Source: an uncultured Ignavibacteria bacterium (lineage in GTDB: Bacteria > Bacteroidota > Ignavibacteria > Tepidaquicellales > Tepidaquicellaceae). Taken from it: a stretch of DNA of 28,750 nt. The number at the start of each line of letters is the position of its first letter. The first letter of the stretch is position 1. A program made the translations under genes and the position numbers. The notes under the pieces are model-generated. The model saw only the letters and a program-made list of their open reading frames with translations, had not been told where the DNA came from and searched no databases. Location: the NCBI GenBank assembly GCA_937974175.1, contig CALJIG010000123.1, forward strand, positions 1 to 28,750. Reading direction: 5' to 3'. Below are positions 14,599 to 22,421 of this stretch, piece by piece.

Positions 14599-16905
14599 TT
14601 GCAAAATAACAGTTTAAATAGTTTTAAAGATTACTTCAATAAGTTTATTTCAAGCAGCACATTATTAATAGTGTTTCTGCTTTTTATAAAAGTATTGTTC
14701 CAGATAATAATTTTATCTTCGGGCTACCGTTGGCTCTCTGCCGATGATTATTGCCGGACGATAAAATCCTATGAGTGGCTGCAGAATCCTGAAATAAGCG
14801 CCGGCGTATGGCTCTCACCGCATTTCTGGCTGGAAGGCTTTTTTATGATATTTATAAAAGACCTCTTCTGGGCAGCGCTAACCGTTAATTTTATTTTTTC
14901 ATTTTTCACACTGATATATTTTTATAAGGCGGTTGAGCTATCGTTTAATAAATTCATAGCTTTCTTTTCAACTCTTATTTTTTGCTTCTTCCCGTTCCAG
15001 GTATGGCTTAGTATTTCAGGACTTCCGGAATCTGTTTTCTTTTTCTTTATCACAGCAGGAATTTATTATTTTCTTAAGTGGAAAAAATCCGGCAGCACGG
15101 TAAACTCCTATCTTATTCTATGCGCTGCAAGTTTTGCTTTATCAAATTGTTTCAGATATGAAGGATGGCTTTTCTCTGCAACGCTTGTATTTTTAGTCGC
15201 ACTTGATTTTTTCAAAGACAGAAAATTTTCCAAAGAGTTTATAAAAAATGTTTTACTAGCCTCCATTTCGGGAATAACAATCATCTGGTGGTTAATACAA
15301 AATTACATCGATCATAAAGATGTAATGTTCTTTGCAAAAGAGACCACAAAAATATTTGAGCAGTTTGATAAATCCAGTTTCTTTCAGAGATTAGTTCAGT
15401 ATCCGACATTTATTTTATACATAGCGCCTTTCACAACTGTATTTGCATTCAAAAAAATCTACGATACTTTCCGTGGAAAGAACCATGAGCTTGCAAAATA
15501 TTTTGCCCTGTTCAATCTCATCCAGCTTCTTCTATTGATATTCCATGGTATGGCAGGTACAGGCGGAACAAATATGGTTTCACGTTATATTGTAATGAAT
15601 GCTTTGCTCTTCGTTCCGTTTGCAATTCAGCAGTGCTATGAAATAAAAAAATATTTTGCAATTCCCATACTTACAGGATTTGTTATCATTAATATTATAT
15701 GGAGCTTTTATTACCCACAGCCTTTCAGAGAAGATACATTTGAAGTCGGTAATTTATTAAAGAGTCAGTTCGAGCGCGGCTATGTAAAGCCCGAAGGCAA
15801 AGTTTATTTTGAAGAAGTAGACGGCTACTTCGATATCTGGGCAATAAAAACATTATCAAATTCCCCTGATAAATTTTTGCTTGGAAATTTAGATACACTC
15901 ATTGCTCAGAATAAAAGAAAACTTGCCGAGAAAAACTCAGAGCTAAAAGCAAAATCTAAACTTAAAAAATCCGATAATGAATTAAATATTTTAGATGTGA
16001 AGACTTATCTTGATGATTCTAAAATTCAGATAGCAATTGTAAGAAGTGAAAGCTTTATTGAGAAACTAAAGAAGCTCAGTCTTAAAAATGAAGAGATTGG
16101 AGATTATAAAATTTATTACATTACAGACAGGTCTAATTACCTTAACGATTCTACATTTTCTATTTTTAAGGAGAAAATAATTTCCTTAAAAGAAAATCCT
16201 GAGCAAGTTAATTACAATAAAACTCTGGCGCTCAAAAAATTTGAAATTGATAATTCTAACTTTGGGTTAAACCCGCAGACAATTACTCTTGAGTGGGGAG
16301 CTACAGACAGGAATATTATAGATAGTCTTGATTACGCTAATTTTGATTTTGAAAGATATAAATCCATCGTGAATATAAAACCTGTTGATAAAGATTCAGT
16401 AGTATTTACAATCGAAAACAGAATTTTCTCCGATAGAAATATTGAGGATTTAATTGATAATAATACTGTTCGGAATATTGTAGTGCTGAAACCTTTCGCT
16501 ATGCTGCAGTACTCCAGTGTATTTGGTAAGCCGCCTTTTGAAAGCGGAGTATATAATCTCGAACTTAAGCTGCGGGACACAAAATCTAATAAAGATATGA
16601 TTTTGTACAGAGGAGACTCACTTTATAAATACGAGATACAAAATATCACTGATACATCAAAAGTAAAAGTACCGGATTCTCTTAAGAACATTACAAAAAA
16701 AACCGCCGCTCCAAAGGATAGTATTCCTACGGGTTACAATATGGGAAGCGTGATTGCAATGTTTCCTAATACTGATTATAATAAGCTCGTAAAAAAATCT
16801 TCAACTGATATTTATCAGACATTGATGAAAAACGGTCTGCAGGTTTTCTTCTCGCAAAGATATCAGGGAGACCATTTCTTAAACTGGGTATTTAATTATT
16901 TTTGA
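14599..16905 (+). CDS. GT-C type membrane glycosyltransferase with long C-terminal extension
   Basis: Probably transfers a sugar from a polyprenyl-phosphate donor on the outer side of the inner membrane. Residues 1 to about 375 contain eight or more membrane segments. The first external loop has the acidic pair in WLSADDYCR (Asp49-Asp50), the usual catalytic position in GT-C enzymes, and a later loop has NCFRYEGW, as in ArnT/PMT-like families. From about 376 to 768 the protein is soluble: first a mixed alpha/beta part (IQIAIVRSESFIEKLK), then a beta-rich part. I do not recognise this extension. The start is TTG at 14599; the first internal Met is far into the membrane region and AAGGA lies about 12 nt upstream. 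It follows the kinase gene by 23 bp and converges on the next gene with a 3-bp gap. Confidence 0.72.
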   Translation: MQNNSLNSFKDYFNKFISSSTLLIVFLLFIKVLFQIIILSSGYRWLSADDYCRTIKSYEWLQNPEISAGVWLSPHFWLEGFFMIFIKDLFWAALTVNFIFSFFTLIYFYKAVELSFNKFIAFFSTLIFCFFPFQVWLSISGLPESVFFFFITAGIYYFLKWKKSGSTVNSYLILCAASFALSNCFRYEGWLFSATLVFLVALDFFKDRKFSKEFIKNVLLASISGITIIWWLIQNYIDHKDVMFFAKETTKIFEQFDKSSFFQRLVQYPTFILYIAPFTTVFAFKKIYDTFRGKNHELAKYFALFNLIQLLLLIFHGMAGTGGTNMVSRYIVMNALLFVPFAIQQCYEIKKYFAIPILTGFVIINIIWSFYYPQPFREDTFEVGNLLKSQFERGYVKPEGKVYFEEVDGYFDIWAIKTLSNSPDKFLLGNLDTLIAQNKRKLAEKNSELKAKSKLKKSDNELNILDVKTYLDDSKIQIAIVRSESFIEKLKKLSLKNEEIGDYKIYYITDRSNYLNDSTFSIFKEKIISLKENPEQVNYNKTLALKKFEIDNSNFGLNPQTITLEWGATDRNIIDSLDYANFDFERYKSIVNIKPVDKDSVVFTIENRIFSDRNIEDLIDNNTVRNIVVLKPFAMLQYSSVFGKPPFESGVYNLELKLRDTKSNKDMILYRGDSLYKYEIQNITDTSKVKVPDSLKNITKKTAAPKDSIPTGYNMGSVIAMFPNTDYNKLVKKSSTDIYQTLMKNGLQVFFSQRYQGDHFLNWVFNYF

Positions 16906-16908
16906 TTT

Positions 16909-18603
16909 TTATTTAATCACAACCATTTTTTTAGAATCCTCAAAGCCCCCGCCGGAAGTCATCTTTATAAAATAAACTCCGCTAGGTAAGTTTGTAGCAT
17001 CGAATTTTATTTCATAGACTCCCTGCGGCTTCTCTTCATTTACTAATGTTTTTATAAGCTCACCCCTTGTATCATAAATCTGTATTTTAACTTTCCATAA
17101 TTTTTTCATTTCATACCTTATTGTTGTAATAGGGTTGAAAGGGTTAGGATAGTTTTGCTTTAAAGAGTAATTTACAGGAATATATGGGGGTTCAACATAG
17201 GTAACCTCTGTATCATCTTCAATCAAATAATAGAATCTACGGGATAAACTCGCTAATTCCTTCAACTTTGTTACTGAATTTAAGTTATTACTTCCTCTTG
17301 CAATCATCTGAGACATTACAATTTTTTGAGTATCACCTGGGTTTACATTTAAAAAATCTGAACCGCAAGAAATTATAAAGCGTGAATTTCTGGGATTAGA
17401 AACTTCAACCGGACCTGTAACTTCTCCACCGCAATTTCTTATTGCTCCTGAAAATTCTGTCCATCCCTCACCTGTCTCCGGATTACCTGTCCATAAAAAT
17501 TTAGTAATGGTGTAAGGTGATGTAAGAGGATTAAGCCATGGAGTCCCATCTCTTTTTAGTCCTCTCATGTAATTGTATGCTTGTAAATAAAAAGAACTTG
17601 GGTCCATTTCACAAACTACGGGAGCGCTGCCGGTATTATTAAAATATATTCCTGATGTTGCTTTCAAAGTATCAATCGAGTTTACATTTCTTAAAATTAC
17701 GCTTCGTATTAATGTCTGACCGGCTGCAGGAGGATTCCACCCGTAAGAATTTCCATATCCGTCTCCATCAAGGTTATCGGCATTGTATGTATATCCTAAC
17801 TGTAAAATTGTATCATGCCCAACATAATCATCATGCGCATCGCCCAAATCATTATCTGTCACAATACTGAAGTATGCCTTATTCCAGGCAGAATCATTTT
17901 TATTAATTACCGTCCACTTAACATATTGTATATCTCTCAATCCTGGGTAATCATAACCCCATGCAGTAAGCCGTACTTCTGCATTCAAAGGATTTGTTCC
18001 TCCACTGAACCCTTCAGATGAAGTGTGATTAGAAGCATCGGCATCAGTCAGGCAAACAAAAATTGTCTGTTCAGCATCTTCCACTCCCGGTTTATCTATG
18101 AACTCATCAAAATATCCGTTGTGGTTTATATCATTATAGGGAGCGCCGAACGGAACCATATTTTTCCATTCAGCGTAATCTATACTATTCAATCGTGTAT
18201 CTCCGGCTTTCACTGAATAAATTCTGAATCTTGAATCCGTTCTAAATAACTTATGTCCGCTTGAATCAAATACATATCCCGGCGCATACTCACCGTTAAA
18301 CGATGCATTGCCCAATCTCAAATCATCATTTACATAAGCTCCAATACATAATCCCGATGTAAATAAAGCAAACTTACCTGAACCCTTTGGCCACTCAAAA
18401 CCGGGAGTATTCGTAGTCCTTATATCCTGATTAAAAGTACCTGTGTTTTGAAACCATGTAGAAATATTATTCGGCGAAAAATTGACCTGTGCTTTTATTA
18501 CTGCACCATAGGAACAACTATACAGCACTAACGTTAAGAATAATCCGGGCAGAATTTTCTTTATTAATATTTTAAAAATCTTTAAGTATAAGTTATCTAT
18601 CAT
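16909..18603 (-). CDS. Secreted T9SS type A sorting-domain protein, paralog 3
   Basis: 564 residues. The N-terminal signal region has a helix (LYLKIFKILIKK) and a hydrophobic stretch ending near SYGA. A large conserved N-terminal module follows, marked by GFEWPKGSGKFALFTSGL, GEYAPGYVFDSSG, the acidic Ca-loop-like DINHNGYFDE and SNHTSSEGFSGGTNPL. The middle (about 240-440) differs most from its neighbour. The last 86 residues are a type IX sorting domain: NYPNPFNP, YDTRGELIKTLV, SGVYF, ending KKMVVIK. It is therefore exported through the outer membrane and anchored or released after cleavage of that domain. Function unknown; no catalytic motif seen. It begins 6 bp after the stop of paralog 2, so the two are surely one operon. 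Confidence 0.85.
   Translation of the reverse strand: MIDNLYLKIFKILIKKILPGLFLTLVLYSCSYGAVIKAQVNFSPNNISTWFQNTGTFNQDIRTTNTPGFEWPKGSGKFALFTSGLCIGAYVNDDLRLGNASFNGEYAPGYVFDSSGHKLFRTDSRFRIYSVKAGDTRLNSIDYAEWKNMVPFGAPYNDINHNGYFDEFIDKPGVEDAEQTIFVCLTDADASNHTSSEGFSGGTNPLNAEVRLTAWGYDYPGLRDIQYVKWTVINKNDSAWNKAYFSIVTDNDLGDAHDDYVGHDTILQLGYTYNADNLDGDGYGNSYGWNPPAAGQTLIRSVILRNVNSIDTLKATSGIYFNNTGSAPVVCEMDPSSFYLQAYNYMRGLKRDGTPWLNPLTSPYTITKFLWTGNPETGEGWTEFSGAIRNCGGEVTGPVEVSNPRNSRFIISCGSDFLNVNPGDTQKIVMSQMIARGSNNLNSVTKLKELASLSRRFYYLIEDDTEVTYVEPPYIPVNYSLKQNYPNPFNPITTIRYEMKKLWKVKIQIYDTRGELIKTLVNEEKPQGVYEIKFDATNLPSGVYFIKMTSGGGFEDSKKMVVIK
16919..17305 (-). repeat. Near-identical 3' block shared by paralogs 3 and 2, copy in paralog 3
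   Basis: Aligns without gaps to 18620-19006 at a constant offset of 1701. The encoded last 135 residues differ at only about six positions, while the region just upstream is much more divergent. Suggests recent duplication or gene conversion of the sorting domain and the segment before it. Confidence 0.8.
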
Positions 18604-18609
18604 ATAAAT

Positions 18610-20277
18610 TTATTTTATCACTACCATTTTTTTTGAGTCTTCAAAGCCTCCGCCGGAAACCATTTTTACAAAATAAACTCCGCTGGGTATATTTGATGCA
18701 TCGAACTTTATTTCATAAACTCCCTGCGGCTTTTCTTCATTTACTAATGTTTTTATAAGCTCACCCCTTGTATCATAAACCTGTATTTTTACTTTCCAGA
18801 GCTTTTTCATCTCATATCTTATTGTTGTAATAGGATTAAAAGGATTCGGATAGTTTTGCTTTAAGGAGTAATTTACAGGAATATATGGCGATTCTACATA
18901 AGTAACCTCTGTATCATCTTCAATCAAATAATAGAATCTACGGGATAAACTTGCTAATTCCTTCAGCTTTGTTACTGAATTTAAGTTATTACTTCCTCTT
19001 GCAATAACCTGTCCTAAAACAATTTTCTGCGTATCTCCGTGCTGCACAGAAAGTTTATCTCCCCCGGTACTCATCAACATTCTTTTGTCCCCCGGATAAC
19101 TTGGTTCTAAATTTCCAAATAATGAGCCACCACAATTTAATATATTTCCTTTCTTTTCTGTCCAGCCTGTCGAATCTTCAGGATTGCCGGTGAATGTAAA
19201 TTTTGTTGTCTGCAAAGGATTTGTAAACGGATTTAGCCATGGTGTACCATCGAGTTTAAAACCTTTAAAATAATTATACGCTCCATAAGGGTAACTTGAA
19301 GGACTATGGTCGCAAATACCATGTTTATTTACTCTCGTTCCTGTTGTCATATGCATAGTATCAGGGGGAATTGCTCTTTTATTAATTGCACCACGCAATA
19401 AGGTTTGTCCTACAGCAGGCGGACGCGCTCCATATACTGCATCAGTATCCAGGGCATTATAACAATACATTAACTGTTGAGTTATATCACAACCTACATA
19501 ATCCTCAGTGGCATTCCCTAAATCCGGGTCTGCGAAAAAACCAAAGTAGGTAGAATCCCATACAGCGTTACTTTTGTTTACAACATTAAATCTTAAAAAT
19601 TGCATATCACTAAGAGGTGCTGCATCATATCCCCACGCAGTCATATGCACTTCTGCATATAACGGTTTTGTTCCGCCGCTAAATCCTTCTGAAGATGTAT
19701 GATTGGAAGGGTCCGCATCTGTATAACATAAAAAAACTGTCTGCGATGCATCAACTACACCCGGCCTGTCAATTCCCACATCATATTTTTTATTATTGTT
19801 TATGTCGTCGTAAGGCGCACCGTACGGCACCATATGTTTCCATGCTTCAACATCCGGATTATTCATTGGAGTATCACCTATTCTGACAGAATATAACCTG
19901 AAACGCGAATCTGTTTTAAAGAGAGGAACTCCGCTTGAATCAAAAACATATCCCGGCGCATACTCTCCGTTATATGATGCATTAGCCATTCTTAACTGTC
20001 CGTCAACAATAGCTCCTATAGAAAGTCCGGAAGTAAATATCGCAAACTTACTCGAACCCTTTGGCCATTCAAAACCGGGAGTATTCGTAGTCCTTATATC
20101 CTGATTAAAAGTACCTGTATTTTGAAACCACGTAGAAATATTATTCGGAGCGAATTGCACCTGCTGCTTTATCACAGCCGGATACAAAACGCTTTGCGAA
20201 AATAATACTATAAAAAAAATTGATACTATCTTCTTAATCATTTTTTTAAATATACTCAGGTATATATTTTCTGCCAT
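18610..20277 (-). CDS. Secreted T9SS type A sorting-domain protein, paralog 2
   Basis: 555 residues with the same architecture as the next gene downstream: a signal region (IYLSIFKKMIKKIVSIFFIV), then STWFQNTGTFNQDIRTTNTP, GFEWPKGSSKFAIFTSGL, GEYAPGYVFDSSG, SNHTSSEGFSGGTKPL, and the sorting domain NYPNPFNP ... KKMVVIK. The first Met is preferred over Met13 because the segment before Met13 is conserved in paralog 3. The acidic loop DDINNNKKYD replaces the Ca-loop-like motif less perfectly. The ATG lies about 17 nt after the U-tract of an intrinsic terminator (20295-20353), so any transcript starting upstream must pass it. Role unknown; exported by the type IX system. Confidence 0.85.
   Translation of the reverse strand: MAENIYLSIFKKMIKKIVSIFFIVLFSQSVLYPAVIKQQVQFAPNNISTWFQNTGTFNQDIRTTNTPGFEWPKGSSKFAIFTSGLSIGAIVDGQLRMANASYNGEYAPGYVFDSSGVPLFKTDSRFRLYSVRIGDTPMNNPDVEAWKHMVPYGAPYDDINNNKKYDVGIDRPGVVDASQTVFLCYTDADPSNHTSSEGFSGGTKPLYAEVHMTAWGYDAAPLSDMQFLRFNVVNKSNAVWDSTYFGFFADPDLGNATEDYVGCDITQQLMYCYNALDTDAVYGARPPAVGQTLLRGAINKRAIPPDTMHMTTGTRVNKHGICDHSPSSYPYGAYNYFKGFKLDGTPWLNPFTNPLQTTKFTFTGNPEDSTGWTEKKGNILNCGGSLFGNLEPSYPGDKRMLMSTGGDKLSVQHGDTQKIVLGQVIARGSNNLNSVTKLKELASLSRRFYYLIEDDTEVTYVESPYIPVNYSLKQNYPNPFNPITTIRYEMKKLWKVKIQVYDTRGELIKTLVNEEKPQGVYEIKFDASNIPSGVYFVKMVSGGGFEDSKKMVVIK
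18620..19006 (-). repeat. Near-identical 3' block, copy in paralog 2
   Basis: Partner of 16919-17305. A second, shorter conserved block lies at the 5' ends, about 18398-18476 against 20072-20150. Confidence 0.8.
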
Positions 20278-20445
20278 ATCACTTTTTTAAAATTAAAAAA
20301 TCTCCTGACAGATTGATTTCCCCTGGGAAAGGTCTTCGAATCTGTCAGAGAGAATTCGAGATAAATGATTCATGTCTGCCTTGGCTTATAAAGCCTGTGC
20401 AGGGGGACTGCCTCTTTTTTTGCGACTGAATCATCCTCATTGTAA
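20278..20445 (-). ncRNA. Candidate structured leader of paralog 2 (three-helix junction plus terminator)
   Basis: Read on the minus strand. A possible -10 (TACAAT, 20439-20444) would start RNA near 20432, right at a closing helix of 11 bp with one bulge (20424-20434 with 20365-20376). That helix encloses two small hairpins: GCAG/CTGC (20399-20411) and GGCTT/AAGCC (20383-20395). The intrinsic terminator follows at 20295-20353, then the ATG at 20277. A 6-bp alternative pairing (20354-20359 with 20336-20341) overlaps the terminator stem and could compete with it. The layout resembles a riboswitch or attenuator, but I match it to no known class. Dispersed palindromic repeats could also give this pattern. 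Confidence 0.4.
20295..20353 (-). terminator. Strong intrinsic terminator just before the start of paralog 2
   Basis: TCTCCTGACAGATT (20301-20314) pairs with AATCTGTCAG plus GAGA (20339-20353): 14 base pairs with one bulged base. Six T follow directly on the minus strand (20295-20300). A smaller TTTCC/GGAAA stem fits inside the loop. Confidence 0.8.
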
Positions 20446-20571
20446 CAAAAATCCAACGGGGCAGAATATCTAAATACTATTGCAATAGGAGCAGCAATAA
20501 ACGATAACAAAGGCGAATTTATTACCGATATAAAATTAAGATATTCTTTTCCCCGTCTGTCATTTATTTAA
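20446..20571 (+). pseudogene. Apparent C-terminal remnant of a plus-strand gene
   Basis: An open stretch of 41 codons lies between a TAA at 20443-20445 and a TAA at 20569-20571. It has no start codon but reads like a real protein end: NGAEYLNTIAIGAAINDN then KGEFITDIKLRYSF. The alternating pattern with an aromatic close recalls the last strand of an outer membrane barrel protein. It overlaps the convergent stop of paralog 1 by 8 bp, as real gene neighbours do elsewhere here. The 5' part would have been lost by deletion. Chance coding-like sequence is possible. Confidence 0.4.
20456..20556 (-). other. Long inverted repeat after the paralog 1 stop
   Basis: ACGGGG-c-AGAATATC (20456-20470) is complementary to GATATTCT-ttt-CCCCGT (20540-20556): 14 pairs around a 69-nt loop. 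On the minus strand it follows the paralog 1 stop and is trailed by TTGGATTTTTG, so it may act as that gene's terminator despite the large loop. The loop contains a perfect 12-bp palindrome, CTATTGCAATAG. Confidence 0.55.
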
Positions 20572-22186
20572 CTAAAATCATTTTTCTTGTTTGTGTATAG
20601 CTTTCAGTTTCTAATCTGTAAAAGTAAATTCCGCTCGGTAAATTATTTGCATTCCATAAATATTCATACTCACCTCTGGAAAGATTTTCATTCACAATCG
20701 TATTTATTTCCTTTCCGGTTACATCATAAATTTTTAATGATGTAAAAGTATTTTCCGGAATAAAAAATTTAATTTTTGTTGCGGGATTAAATGGATTGGG
20801 GTAATTCTGACTCAATGAATAAACCGGAGATACTTCAGGGATGCTTTGAATAAACGAAATATCATCATCACTGTAATTGAAATTATTATCATAAAAAATC
20901 TTTGCAATATTAGAAAGATTTTTTATCTTCGTTACAGAGTTAAGATTACTGCTCCCTCTCTCTATCACAGTTGCAAAAACTATATTGAATTTTTTGTTCG
21001 GTTGAACCGTAAGCGAATCAGACCCTGTGACCATCATAGACCTTTTATTCCCGGGTACACTGGTTATTAAATTTCCGTTGCGGCATATTATTCCTTTATA
21101 TTCCGTCCATCCTGATGAATCTTCAGGATTCCCTGAGAAACAGTATTTTGTTTTATATGGAGGAACAGTAGTTGGGTTTAACCATCCCGAGTTATCTGTT
21201 CTAAATCCTCTAAGTATATTGAGCGCCTTTAAAGGACTCCCTGACGGGTCGTTCAGACACTCATTCAAAAAATTGTATGACGGCATATAATTGAATGCAG
21301 TCATACCTAATTGCTCGTTCTTATATAGAGGAGTTTTCAAAAATCTGAAGCCAACTGCCGGAGGATTTGCGCCATAAGAGCTATCAATATTTCCTGCGTT
21401 ATAGGTGTAACCTAAATTTAATGCAGAGTCGCAGCCTATATAATCGTCAGACGGATTTCCTAAATGGGAATCACTAAATAATCCGAAGTGAGTATTAGTC
21501 CAGGCTCTGCCTGATTTATTAATAATCTCATATCTGGTAAATAAAATGTTTTCCAGGTTTGGAAGATTGTAACCCCATAGAGTCAAGTGCACTTCTGCAA
21601 ATACGGGGAGAGTTCCGCCGGAAAATCCTTCTGAGGAACTATGATTTGATGGGTCGGCATCTGTTATGCAAACAAAAATTGTCTGGTCTGCCCCGGGAAC
21701 TCCGGGCTTATCTATATTTAACTCAAATGTTCCATTATTATTTACATCTTCATATGGAGCTCCATACGGCACCATTAGTCCCCAGTTAGCATAATCAGGA
21801 TTTGAAGTTTGAGTATCGCCTGCTTTTACTTTATATAATTTGAAAGCAGAGTTCGTTTTAAATTTCGGATTCAATGGCTGAAGCACATCAACATACCCGG
21901 GAGCATACTCACCGTTGTAGGTTGCATTAGCCATTCTTAGATTTCCATTTATCATACAGGCAATCGATAGTCCGGAAGTGAATATAGCATTCTTTCCGGA
22001 AAACTTTGGCCATTCAAATCCGGGCGTATTATTAGCGCTTAAATCCTGAAATAAAACCCCGGTATTCCAAACATTCGTTCTTATATTATTTGCATCAAAT
22101 ATATACTGTGATTTAATGAATGTGGAATATGCCGGATTCAACGAAACACAAAAAAACAGAAATGTTGAAATAAGTATTTTGAACAT
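20564..22186 (-). CDS. Secreted T9SS type A sorting-domain protein, paralog 1
   Basis: 540 residues and the most divergent of the three tandem paralogs. A normal signal peptide (FKILISTFLFFCVSLNPAYS) is followed by the shared module: NTPGFEWPKFSGKNAIFTSG, GEYAPGYVD, the acidic DVNNNGTFE loop, and SNHSSSEGFSGGTLPV. The last 85 residues are the type IX sorting domain: NYPNPFNP, YDVTGKEINTIV, SGIYF, ending RKMILVK. No enzyme motif seen. The conserved glycine- and aromatic-rich module with calcium-loop-like acids suggests a surface structural or binding protein, but that is inference. A candidate promoter and a 5' stem-loop lie upstream. Confidence 0.85.
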   Translation of the reverse strand: MFKILISTFLFFCVSLNPAYSTFIKSQYIFDANNIRTNVWNTGVLFQDLSANNTPGFEWPKFSGKNAIFTSGLSIACMINGNLRMANATYNGEYAPGYVDVLQPLNPKFKTNSAFKLYKVKAGDTQTSNPDYANWGLMVPYGAPYEDVNNNGTFELNIDKPGVPGADQTIFVCITDADPSNHSSSEGFSGGTLPVFAEVHLTLWGYNLPNLENILFTRYEIINKSGRAWTNTHFGLFSDSHLGNPSDDYIGCDSALNLGYTYNAGNIDSSYGANPPAVGFRFLKTPLYKNEQLGMTAFNYMPSYNFLNECLNDPSGSPLKALNILRGFRTDNSGWLNPTTVPPYKTKYCFSGNPEDSSGWTEYKGIICRNGNLITSVPGNKRSMMVTGSDSLTVQPNKKFNIVFATVIERGSSNLNSVTKIKNLSNIAKIFYDNNFNYSDDDISFIQSIPEVSPVYSLSQNYPNPFNPATKIKFFIPENTFTSLKIYDVTGKEINTIVNENLSRGEYEYLWNANNLPSGIYFYRLETESYTQTRKMILVK

Positions 22187-22237
22187 GATTATTTTTTAGT
22201 TATTCTAAAATACTTATGTATTCCTATTCGAAACAAA

Positions 22238-22286
22238 GATTTTTTTTTCGAAAAAAATCATACTTTACAGGTAAAAAATTCTTCAA
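22238..22286 (-). promoter_or_regulatory. Candidate promoter of paralog 1 with a stem-loop at the predicted 5' end
   Basis: TTGAAG (22281-22286), 18-nt spacer, TATGAT (22257-22262) on the minus strand. A perfect 9-bp stem, GATTTTTTT / AAAAAAATC (22238-22259), starts at the -10 and covers the expected start of transcription, about 60 nt before the ATG. It could protect the mRNA 5' end, or the sequence may simply be a bent A/T tract. Confidence 0.4.
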
Positions 22287-22421
22287 ATTGAATTTCTTAA
22301 TTAGAAATCATTTGAAAAGAGTGTTTTTTACGCATTTTGAGTTAAATTTATTACATTTTTAACTAAGACATATTTTCATAATTTTAACCTCGTCTTAACT
22401 ACTGATAATATTATATTTAAA

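Noticed and set aside
18480..18603. Lipoprotein signal in paralog 3 (LYSC)
   Set aside because: Tyr at the -2 position is poor for a lipobox, the other paralogs have no Cys there, and the C-terminal sorting domain already explains surface targeting.
20365..20434. Signal recognition particle RNA
   Set aside because: GCCAAGGCAGA on the minus strand recalls bacterial SRP RNA, but the essential GGAA-loop helix with its asymmetric bulge is absent.
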